From NCBI GenBank assembly GCA_036850595.1, contig CM072160.1:9527906-9591905 (forward strand): DNA of 64,000 bases. Reading direction: 5' to 3'. Below are positions 50,040-61,900 of this stretch, in pieces. The notes beneath the pieces were generated by a model. It had not been told where the DNA came from. It saw only the letters and a list, made by a program, of their open reading frames with translations, and ran no database searches. The first letter of the stretch is position 1; each line of letters opens with the position of its first letter. The position numbers and the translations under genes were made by a program. This DNA comes from Rhyacichthys aspro. Lineage: Eukaryota; Chordata; Actinopteri; Gobiiformes; Rhyacichthyidae.

Positions 50040-50400
50040 CACTTCAAGCTTTGCACTTCAGCAATCTTCTGTGTGTACTGCAAGAGTCCATTATGTCTTG
50101 CATGGTTCAATTGATTTTTATGATAATGGTGCATATATCATTTCTCTAGCACTCATCCTCGCATAATTAATGTGTGTAATTAAGATTTTCATTACAACAG
50201 AGCAGCTGTTGTTAGCTTCATGCTGATAATGGACTTAGATCGGACTAAGATAAATTTGCTTTGTTGATTAAGTTAGGAATTGCTCAGCTGTTTAGCTTTA
50301 ACTTTGAGTCAAGCTTTATGTGTCATGTATGCAATTGAACAACAGAGGAGATTTGATTTGAGGGCTTGTCTGTTGCTCCAAGAAGAGAAGAAAAGCAAAA
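50040..50400. other. possible conserved non-coding element
   Basis: Repeat-free sequence with 'gcataattaatg', 'gtgtaattaag', 'cattacaacag', a CAGCTG E-box at 50203-50208 and further TGATTAAG words. Homeodomain cores and an E-box fall within 50 bp. Proposed from appearance only. Confidence 0.2.
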
Positions 50401-53400
50401 TTCTCAACATTCACAATGCAGCAGGTTAATGATAATTGAACAGTGAGGGGACAGTTTGTTGGACTGTGGAAGGGGAGGCTCAATTATTCTCGGTTGAAGC
50501 AATCGAGTGTTGAAAGATGCACTGACCGTGCAGCTGTAAATATGAAAAATAAAAGAATAACCTCAAGCTTTTGTGTCTTGTCCAATTAAATGAATAACGT
50601 GAATGTGAATGTAATTCTATTAGCTAAATTATTCCCCACAGCAGTTAGTAACCAGCGCACTCCCAGTTTGACGCAGAGACTAAACAGCATAGTGCTGCAA
50701 ATAGGGTCAGTGAAACTTTGTTTTTAAACACATCATTTAAAATACTGAAATACTTCAATCTCAGTTTAAATGTGTGGTCCATAAGTATTTCCGCAATCTA
50801 TGTTTGTGAGAAATGGCCTGTGTTTCAGTGTTGGGTCACATTGAGTTGCTCATCTAGCACCTAAATCCTAAAATCCACACTGTTTTGTTTTTTTTTGTAA
50901 TTTTTGTTTTATTTAACAGTTTCCTCTCTAACAATCACTAACTCTTTTGTGTTATGGCAAAGACCCAACAGTGCATTCCCACAGCAAAAAGTAAAAAATA
51001 CAACACCTAAGTACTAAACTAGTGTTGTATAAAAGTTGGTGAAAGATGTGATATGAGCCTTTGGTGCAGTGTCCATTATGCTTCACTGTTGGCATCAGAG
51101 AAAAGAATTGCCTCAGACGAAACTGTTGAAAAGGAGCAAATGGGATTAATTTGTGTATATTCAGCAGCATTGTACATGATTTGACTTGATGGAGAAAAAA
51201 AAAACACATACACTTGTCACATGTCATATTTTTCTGTCAAAATGTGAGCCATTCCCGCCCACAAATGCAAGGGAAGTCATGTGTAGCTGTCACTAACTGT
51301 CAGTCGGACTGTCGCAGGGCTTTAGGGGACGGCAAATGCAAAGATAAAAATATAAAATTCTACTTGTGGGGTGAATAATAACATGTTTGCTGTAACTGTC
51401 ACTGTCTCACCAGATCACAGTGTGCATACCAGGGATTTTTCATGTGCAAGTGACACTCCAATGACTTGCAAATCTGTGTACAATTACTATTTTACAGCCT
51501 TCAAGGGGACAGTGGGAGTCATAAATCTCCAGGATCCAAAATGAAACTCACTGCTGATAATATGCTCTGCCACATTTTATGTTTAATCCTGACTTCTGGT
51601 AAGGATTTGTTTTCCCACTTACAACATATTGAGATAAACTGACACCGAAAGTAGACAAATAATACAGGACATGGAATAACTCTTGAATCACTTTCATTTG
51701 ATGTCAACTATATAGTTCTCTTTTACTGTATAATTTAGATATTTACTAAATGTACTTTGCCAATAAAGTAAAAAAAATACAGTTTTAACATTAAAGCATA
51801 GGTTAAGAGTTACAGTGACCATTCAAGGCTTCCATTTTTCATTTTATTAAGTCATAATATTTGCTTCAATCGGAGGCAAGATCCACAGTTACTAGGGCTT
51901 TAATTATGAGTTAATTATTCATTTAACACACCCGAATCTTTGACATCTAATGTATTATCTCACAAGCCTTTCAACGTTCATTCATCATCTGTTCTAATTT
52001 GGACAGTGAATCCTCGCAAGGCCCATGGGACTTTGTGCTGTAATCCAACAGAGAAGCACAAGGCTGCCATCATTTACAAACACAGCCAGTAATGCTCTTA
52101 ATAAAATAGCATTTAATATCCCAAGATAAGCATTATTAAATAGTTATCTCCTCCCAACAAACTTAGAAAGTCAATATTCGCTTTCACCTGGATGACTGCT
52201 TTACACATATAACAGCTAGCAAAATGTCAATTAAATGTCATTTCCAACTATGATAATTAGGCTCAGCAGTGATTCATTTATTAAGTCTTCGTCAGTCGTA
52301 CCATAACACAGTCCTGAGTTTGAAGAAGGTTTGATTTCTCCATTATGGATTACAGACATAGAGCTTTGAAGTGATATCTGAGATAATGTGGTTTGTATGA
52401 TTTATTAAACGTTAAATCCAGAATGCCTTTGCCAGTGTCACCATATTTGCAGCTTAAATTCTGATTAATCCTAAGTCATTCTCCATTTTTTACATATAGT
52501 ATTCAAAGAGTTGATTTGAAATGCAGAGAGAAATGATTGAAAATTTTCAAGTTTCTTCTGCTGTCAATGCTGAAAAAAATATTCTCCACAGCAGCACAGA
52601 AAAGGCGATAATTTTCAGAGTGTGCCTTCTAGTACTAATCTGACGCCTATGCCAGCCGGTTCCTGGCAGGAATTATTATTCTACTGACATTTTGCTCTTT
52701 CTTATGGAGGTAAATACTGAGGGAAATAGAAAGAGAGGGTAAGTGCAAAATTGAGACATGCTCGAATGAAAACTGAATGAGACCTGGAACACTGCTCTGG
52801 TGACCTTTTCTAATTGAGTGGCACAAAACTTTTGGATGGGGTTATACTGTTACTCTGTGGGTGACATTTACATACACATGAGGCATTAGATTGGGCTTTG
52901 AATTTTAAATGGAACCATACTGTATAATAAGTAGGGTAAATGCAAAACGAGCCCTTATTCCTTCTGTGCACAGGAGAAAATAATCAGAACAGGGGAAAAG
53001 CATGCATGTGTGTAATGATTATGGAGTGTTAAAGAGTAGAGAACTGAGATGTTTCTCAGGTGCCACAGTGAGATGTTGCTTAATGAAATAAAACTTTTCC
53101 TATGAAGAACAAGGTTATTTAATTCTGTAAATAAAAGCATAAAAAAGATGGAGCTTAAATCTCAACGAAAGGCAAGCCACGTGCAAGTTTCAAATATTTG
53201 TTTAGACAATAGTAAATTTAGATGCATCCAGATTTCAGATGAGATAAATCAACACCACAATAATATGAGAAAAAATGCTTCAATGGTGATTCACAAGAAA
53301 ACTAAGCCAGAGCCAGGTTTCTTAACAGTCTTAAATGAACATTTTTTTTAGTTAAAACGCTCTTTATGTCATGTTTAAGTGGACACTACATTGACTGTCC

Positions 53401-56400
53401 ACTGAGTTGTGTAAAGAGACAGGCCATGGACAGGTAATTAGCATGCTACCACATGCCACATTAAACAATCTGGTATTAGTGCATTTTCAATATTTAAAAA
53501 AAAGAAAAAATACAAATGAAATAGTATCTCTACATTTGTTAAAAGGTTGTGCAGGTACAAAAAGAAATGTTGTAATTCTCAAGAATATTGGAAAGAGACA
53601 CACACTATTGACAGTTGCATTATTTTCATCAGAGTGCAAAAGAAGATACTGGGCATTTATTCTCTGTTTGTCTTTCTTATCACTTCACTATTCACCATTT
53701 GAAATGCAGCGTTTTCTGACCCCACCTTCCACCACTGTGGTCTTTTCACATTTCCAAAGACAGCGTCGTAGCTGTGCTCAGAGTGACATTTTGGGGGCAG
53801 GATTACACAGGCAGAGCATGAGCCTTCTGTGATGTCCTTGAGTTATGTTGTCACCGATTGACGTGTCAGACCACTATAAATTCATCACAAATTTAATACT
53901 TTGACACAACCTTCATTCTGTCACTGTAACAGTGTGTACCGGTTTTGTAACTCAAAGGGATAAATGAGGCATGTATTCACAGTTGACATGCTATGACCCT
54001 TAGCAGCAGTGTGTGGCATCACCTGCTGATGACTAAAAGCACCAGATTCTCTGGTAAAAGCCTAGGAATGGTCGAGGGAAGTAAGATTTGCTGTATTTGC
54101 TGGCAGCGATCACTCACTCCTTCATGTGTTCCCTATATAATAAACACATAAAAAACACAAGGTAAGGGACAGGTGTGGATTATGGGTGGTGCTACCTCTG
54201 TCAGAAACATATTGTAAGAAAGTTTCAGCAAGGAAAGTACTTGCTGTACGTACATCACATTTCTCATTATATCCATTAAATGTGTTTTCAGTGCTTGGAA
54301 ATGTTATTATAAACCAGTACATGGTGCAGTTCATTTAAAGGAAACTAGTGACTAGTATCACTGAAATCAAGGTCAAACACTGGCAGAGTTCATAAATTAC
54401 CTTTATGACATGTATTAAATGTATTGTGTGTCTTCATGATATCACTTAAACAACTAGACCATCTTTCCTGTGACATTAGAAAGAATAAATGTGTTAAAGG
54501 AACAGCACTGTCTGCAGCCTTCCCAGAAATACTGGTCACAGACAGTCAAAAAGGACAGAAGGAGTGGATCACGTAGCATCCTGGGAGCGGGTAAGATGAT
54601 GGATGGCACTCATCAAATGCAGCAGTGTGGCTGAGCTGCTGTGTGTCTGGAATTTTTGGAAACAGTGGACGCCAATGTCGCACATGGAAGACAAACCAAA
54701 AAAGAAACATATTATTGGTCTGTGGCTCTGTGATAAGTATAAACATCAACATTTTATAGAAAAAGTCCAGCATTAATTATGCAGCAACAGGACAAAGTGC
54801 AGACAGTTATTCTTATTTACAGCTTCCATTTGAATAAGGAAAAGAGGCCTGTCTTCCCTGGGTCTGATAAAGATCTGGGAGTTGTCCCAGATACGGTGTT
54901 GAGTGATGGGCAAGAGGGGCCCTGACAGATCCACAGCTCTCACCTGATTTTATCATGAGTGACAACAACAAAAAGACTGCTCTGATACAGTGCAGCTGTC
55001 CATCCGTCATGGTCAGCACAACCCCTCCTCAATCAACTACTCTCTGTTTTTTCTGGTTTTTACCAAAGTCCTCTTAAAGTTTACAGATGCCTGCAGTCCA
55101 TGACTGCCAAAACAATGGCACTAAAGCAGGTATAGTTGCCTCCCATGGATTTCATTTACTGAGTGATTGAGTCTGTGTGAGACCTACATGTCCTGCTGGT
55201 CTCACACAGTGTCTATGGAAGAAACATAATTTGTTTTGTTGCAACTCCCCAACTTACTCTGTGCTGGGCCATACTACAATAGTAAAAAGTCTCAATTGAA
55301 CAGGGAGTACAAAGAGTGGGTCAAGTCAATCTGACAGCAGTCATGGTGCCAAGTCTAGTGTTACTAGTATTAATAGTAGACAGAGATGTAGAGTGTGATT
55401 TTTAGAAATAAAAAGAAAACCTGTATTTACAAACAAAGTTTCAAAGGGAAAAATACATTCTTACAGAGCACCCTGAACACAAAAGGGCGTCTGTGGGGAC
55501 AGAAAACTCACAATGCTTTATTCTATATCCAAACAGAAATGCACAGCAAACATTAAATACAGCACAATCATGTGTTGCAAATTGCAACACATAGCTCAAT
55601 AATAACGGATAGACAGTACACCTTTAATAAAACCATATTTGATTTGTGGCAAAAAATTCTTTTCTGTGAAGACATGCAAATGCAGATGCATCAAGGGATA
55701 CATCTCCTGATTCAAGAAATGCAAAACACAATAACCATGCTTTAAATATGTGTACACACATGTTTTAGAGTGAGCTTCAAATGAAATATGGCTTCTTGTT
55801 TTTGACACATATGTCAGTGTGTCAGCCCTGATAGAAAACTGCTGACATTTCACTCAGTGGGACTTTGTGCCACAAAGGTTTAAGGTTTAGGTCTCAGAAG
55901 TGAATTCGTTGCCAAATGAATTCTTCCATTTCAGAATTCAATTGCTTGACAATTGGCCAATGTATAGGATGTATAAATTTTGTTTTTTGCGCTACATGAG
56001 TTAAAGTTGTCATCCAAAAAGATGCATGGAAGGGAAAATTGGACTAAACAGAACTGTGCAATTTATTTCCAAATAAAATTAAATATTAAATTGAAACAAA
56101 AGCAGTAATATTTTGCAGTTTGGGGGCTCATATTGTCATTCCAGTCTACAGGACGGCAAATCACAGAAGCAAAAGCTTGGATTTGTACTGAAGAGTCAGC
56201 TGCACTGCCATTCACTGTGTATCGTTGTGGCGCCTGGTCTTATCTGTGACCTTTTCTCCAACCCTCTGCCCCGAGATTCTATCTGCTTCGTGGAAAAGGG
56301 ACAAGTGGGCAGTTTGAGCTGAAATTGCCTTGATATTGTCTTTGCCTTTGGGTGGACTCTGCAGCCATGAAGTAAAGCAGTTTTTCACCCTTTTGTCATT

Positions 56401-57879
56401 TTCATTCAACATTTCTATTTTTCCCAGAATTATTGTTGAAAGAATCTACCCTTGGTATTACTTACAGTGGCCTTTCCTTGTGTTGATAATCATTTAACTG
56501 CTCAGAAAGTAAAAAACTGGATAGCTGAGGCTGGTAAGATCTATAAACCTATATGTGTCTTTATCCTTCCTGAAGGTTTTTGGCACATTTTGAAAAGGAA
56601 AAGGCAACAGGCAGCATGCACGTATGCAGAATAGTGTTAAGAGGAGTGAGTGAGTGCATGAGAAACAATGTGAGGCAGATGGATGAGGAGTGTGACAGAG
56701 AAATTGCAGATGAAAGCCAAAAGATGTGGAGGGATTTTCTGGCAGTGATTGGCTGTCTTTATGGTCTCAGGTTTTTTATAATCCTATCCTATGATGCTCT
56801 AATCTCCCCTTTCTTCTCTACACATTAAATACCCTCATTACATAGGGCAAAGCTGACGACTTGTAATAAAAATGGAAATGAAGGGCTGAGAGAAGGCTTT
56901 TTATTAAATACTTGCCTTCCTATACACAGCCCATCCGGCCAGTAGCGCCCACATGATTACCATAAAAGATCATGTGTGCACAGTGCGTGGGACCTAAGCA
57001 CTCACTGGAGAACCTTTAGCAACGCAAACAATGCTGTACTTTAGACACCTCACTCAGCTTCCTGTCAAAATGTTCGCAGCAAGCTGTAACTAAATGCAAT
57101 TCTTTGTCACGTGCTTCGTTTAAAGTCCCTATCATTCATATGTTCTCATTTTAGAGAAGTGGAAGTCAAATGAGCTGCTAAAAGGAACAGCATCAGCATA
57201 AAATTTTTCTCTATTTTCAGGTTTTATAGCGCTTAGACCACTAGCGCATCACAGCATCTACTTGAGCATCAGCATCATTCTGAATTCCTCTAGGGAAGGC
57301 AACACATACTGTACATCCAGAGTGCACAATATGAGCAAATATTTGTCAGTTGTTGTAAATGCAGTTCTGACCATTTTAATGAGATTTGCAGTTGATACAA
57401 AATAGAAAATTGTAAATAGATGATAAGTAATCAAAAAAAAAAGAAAAAAGTAGTGTTTCTCCATAATGCCTAGACTTATTGTACAAGGGCATTTGACTGA
57501 GCCCATGTGTGTTGCAGGTGAACAGCACTCAAAACCACTCTGCCAGAGCTTTCTCCTGGTATGAAGCTGTTTTATATTAGCCTCTATTTTTATGATCTGA
57601 ATGGCAAAATGTATTCACGGTGAAACAGCTTCCCAAGAGAAAAAAGCACAGAGACGTGATAGCTTCTCTAGTCCATTACCGTGGTAGAAATGGAGAGGAA
57701 CCTTCTCTATAGGCATTTTAATTTATGGGCTGGGGAATTATTGATTTACAAAAACTAATCAAAGGGCTTTTTGTCTTGCACTGTTTGTATGCACAGAATC
57801 ATTTGTGCCTTTGTGTGTGATTAGGAAGAAGAAAAAACATCAGTAAGCTGTTTGAATGCATTGCAATAGACGTTAATAT

Positions 57880-58260
57880 TCCCCTTCACTCACCCACAGT
57901 GTGGTCCTTAATTCAACAGATGTGACATATAATTATTTCCCTATGACACATAAACTATGTCAATCATTCTGCTTTGAAAATTCACTTTCATTGTCCCGAC
58001 TCCTGAATTACCTCAGACAGGAAGGCAGGACGTCTATACAGATAAGCCAATAAAAGTTAATGGGCTGGTGTATGCCGGGCCAGTGTCACAACACTGTGCT
58101 CAGTGCGACTTAGCCTCCGCATGAACTGCTCAATAAACCACAGCACTTGATGTCTTAATGTTGAGAATGTGGCCTAATTGAAGAAGCATAATTAGATTAA
58201 GATGTTCACGTGACCTGTAGCGTGTCTACCTTTCCATTTTCATAATCACATTAACATCAA
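57880..58260. other. possible conserved non-coding element
   Basis: A high-complexity stretch, including 'gccaataaaagttaatgggc', 'cctaattgaagaag' and 'cataattagattaag', is free of repeats and of long frames. It stands out from the AT-rich surroundings by its mixed composition. No alignment supports conservation. Confidence 0.2.
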
Positions 58261-58939
58261 AGCATTAGCGTGTGTTTTAAAATGCACACTTTTCTATCGG
58301 TGAGGCTGCCACTGTTAAAAATTGAGGTTTCAAGCTTTACCTCCCACAGCCAGGTTTTCCCTCAGGCAAGTTATTATGCAACACAGAGTGAACAGGCTGA
58401 GGAAGGCAGAGGGGTTTTTGGGAGAGTGAGGAGTTATGATGTGCAGGCTAATCGCAGGCTTTAGAAACTAGACAAGTCCATCTTACAAGCCCCTTTTGCC
58501 CTCTTCTGACGCCGTCATTTTGTTCTCTCCATTTAGTTTGAGCAGAGCAGTCAGGAGCTGATGGGACCTGCTCCTGCTCTGAAAAGGAACAATTATGACA
58601 TGATGAGAAAAGACTCAAAGATTTTCCTCTCACCCTTTTTTACAGTTTCATTTATTAAAACCATATACACCAGAATAACCACTACTGTCCATTTGCCTGA
58701 GTTTCAAAGACAAAATATTTGCTTGCCCCTGACATTTCCCATCCACCACAGGTCACATGGTTATCAGATCATAAATGTGAACTTTTTTTCTCATGATGTT
58801 AGTGGATGTTCACTGATTGATTTGCTTGTATCCTTTAGATTTCTTCGTTAAAAAAGACCAAATATAAATGTGGTTCTGTTTCAAACGGTGATATGTGTAT
58901 GTGTCAAGTGTGTTGTACTGTACAGTATATTATCTCCTT

Positions 58940-58973
58940 GACCGGGAGACAGGACAGCTCCCGTCTCCCGGTC
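58940..58973. repeat. perfect GC-rich 11-bp inverted repeat
   Basis: GACCGGGAGAC at 58940-58950 is exactly matched in reverse by GTCTCCCGGTC at 58963-58973, with a 12-base loop. Eight of eleven pairs are G-C, in DNA that is otherwise AT-rich. There is no T-run after it and no bacterial context, so it is not a terminator. No transposon ends are seen. Confidence 0.9.
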
Positions 58974-61900
58974 GGCCCTGACTCAGCCTCTCATACTGGC
59001 TGCTGTCGAGCTCATTTCCTATTTGTTTTGTGCTTGCGTGGGTGTAAGTGACACGGGGAGAGGATATGAGAGAAGTTGACATTGTGCACTCGGCTACTGT
59101 TTCCACCAACCGCGGTGTTAATCAGGAATATTTTGCTACATCTTCTGTGAAGCATTATGATTTTTTACATCATTATCCAAAGCTGGTCTTGGCCTTTCCT
59201 GTATGTATGCAACGCTGTGATGCAAATGTTCCAGTTTGTTTATGAACTGATCAGAGCACACAGTCTGACCTTGTGAGGTACATGGACCTTTCTTACTCTA
59301 TATAAGTGAATAGAGCCTATATGTTAAGACAACTTTTTGCATGTAATCACACTTAAGGACTAGAGGAGATAAATGTTGCCGAGTAAAATCATTGTGAACC
59401 TACTCAAAAGGAAATGGTTTTGATGGTGTTGATTTAATTAAATTAGAAGGGTAGTTTGAATTGTAATATTGATTATTCTTCATCAGTGCGTAATGAACTA
59501 AAATAATTATTTTCTTTGTCATAAATGCTCTTCGATTTATAGAGAATGAGGGAATATTGTATTTCCTGCTGTGTAATGTACACAAGGTGCAGCATTTCTG
59601 GTAGCTGGCCCTGAATACACAATTCATTTTGTTCCTCAGTATGTTCTCGGTGACCGAACAAATAGTCCACGCTGGTTAGTCACTCTCACACTGGATGTGC
59701 TTTAGTGCGTGCAGCAGTAGACAGTGAGAAGGTTTATTTACTGTCCAGCCTTGCACCAAAACGTAATGAGATTCCTTTCGGAGTTGTGCTAAAGAAGCGG
59801 AGCCAGTCCCTGGAGAGAACAGATAAACCCACGGATGGGTAGATGGGTCAGTCATGGCCAAACAAGAAATAGTATCCCGAGCGCAGTGATATTAGTGGAG
59901 GCAGAGTGTTAGGGGGCTCTGTCTTAATGCCACTATGTCTGTGCTTCTGCGTCTCGTTCCCCTCCGGTTCACTCTGCGCGTGAGGGGCTCTTACTCCCCA
60001 TTTGGCAGCGCTCGAAATTGTTTCTGTCAGCTTAGATAAACAGACCCCTGGGTTTGTCCATCTCCCCGTCACACTCACACCTTTACACAAGCACACACAC
60101 AAACTCTCCTCCCACTCGTATAGATCATGCTGTAATCAACCACTGAGGATTTGCTCTCTCCTCTCTTGTTTTCAAAGCATGTTTACTGGCTTCATGTTCT
60201 ATTAATATTCCTGGTATCAAAAGGTTCAGGTTCCTCCAGAATGCAGGGAGAGTTCTTGTTTATTCATGCTCCGTCGGAGAGAAGCCAGACTGAGAGAAGA
60301 CCCCTCAGTAACTGCATACGTATATTGATTTAGCACCACAAAGTCACGGGTTTGACATAAGTGTTACATAAAACTGTTATTCCTTGGTTTAGATCAGTTC
60401 TAGTCTTGCTTTAATCTTGGGTTTGTCCGTGGTTAGATTTGAACAGGTCATTGGTTTAGGTTTAATCCTGCTTTTAGTCAAGTCCTGTTTAGGTATATCT
60501 ACATTAAAGTTACTGTTGCCTCAGTCTAGTTTAAATGTCCAGGCAGTGGTCCCCCTCGATGTATATTAGGCCTCAGGCTTTGGCTTGCTGCTTTTTGATA
60601 AAAGACTTGACTCTTCTGATGATAAACTGCTGGAATCATCAATAGCGCATATTTGACGAAGAGGAAGGAGAGGAGGAAAAAAAAAAAACCTTGTGACAAC
60701 TGAATCTGGGAGAGATAGAGATTGCATGAGGGATGGAGAATTTCCCGACTGAAAGTATCCTTCAGTTCCATCATTTTCAGACTAAATTGATTTTCTTGGA
60801 ACAAGTATATCATCTTGCTTCATGGTTTGTTGCCGTAAAGTATTGTGTGAAACTGGTTGGGTCTCCTCTGATACAGTTCGATGGCGGTGATAATTCTGTT
60901 TTTGTGTTTGTTTAGGGACTTTCTTTACAACGTGATGTAATTTATTTTGACAGTTTAGCTCCCTGTTGATTTCATATAATGAGACGAGGCGCCGTTTCTC
61001 CTGTTTGTTCAAGCATTTTGCTTTTATCCCACATGTCTCCAAAAAAGAATATCTAAACAATAAAAGCACTGATGCAAATTAAATCCAATATGGGAAACTT
61101 GAACAGCACAATTTAAGCACTGGCATTTCATTAACAATAATGAATGTGCCTTTAAATCATAAATATTTCAAATGTGTTTCACATATAGTAGAGGCCTGTC
61201 TCTGTCTGCTGTTGGCCTCTCCATCTGAATATTCTACTTTATGCAGCACACAGGGAGCAAGCAGAGAATAGACCAGGCATAGGAGGATAAATAATGGATG
61301 CCGTATTCTTCAGCGCTCCATTTTACAACACACTACCCTTACCCTTACAATTAACAGCAAGCATAAATACATATGTGTAAAATAATTTGATTAAAATAAT
61401 GAGTCAAGGCTTTACAGGAATTGTTTGTTTTTTTCTTTTTTTCTTTTAGTTTATGTATGTCATGCCTCATCTTATTTTTTAACTTTGCTTGGGTGAAATT
61501 TGAACTTAATCCAAACTTTTAAATAATCCTAATTGCTGTTTTTAGACTCTAATGTGATGTCAACCAGAGATTACATCTGGCTCTGCAAATGCATTTTTAT
61601 GTCTTGGCTTCGTCAGAACTGTTGCATTAAAAGTGAGCTCTAAAATATCCCAGATAAAGAGCAACACTCATCCATAAGTTAATGATAGCCATAGGCCACA
61701 AGTATTTTTAATCACCAGGTCCCTCATCAGCGCTGGTCCGAGGAAGTAAATCCTTCCTTAGGCAGCAGTTTTTTACAGAGGAAGCATATTAACAATTCTT
61801 TGCGGCAGCCTTAAACTCTCCAAAATATAGGTCTGATGTGAGCAGAAAGTGCTGGAAGAGCCATTTGTTTTCCTGGAGACTGAATTTGAAGGGATGAAAG

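Larger units (their letters stand above)
47981..58939. other. unique non-coding DNA
   Basis: No gene, RNA or transposon is recognised in this long stretch. The largest frames (141 codons at 53407-53832 and 107 at 48088-48411) have no domain, repeat or membrane pattern and low-complexity Lys or Leu stretches. T-runs and A-runs are short. Possible conserved stretches at 50.04-50.40 and 57.88-58.26 kb are listed separately. Confidence 0.5.

Noticed and set aside
50775..50810. 'gtggtccataagtattt' resembling a Tc1-type transposon end
   Set aside because: No second inverted end, TA pair or transposase remnant was found nearby. One short word is not enough.
53407..53832. Plus-strand frame of 141 codons
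   Set aside because: No recognisable domain. It includes low-complexity Lys-rich and Leu-rich parts, and the composition follows the local AT-rich DNA.
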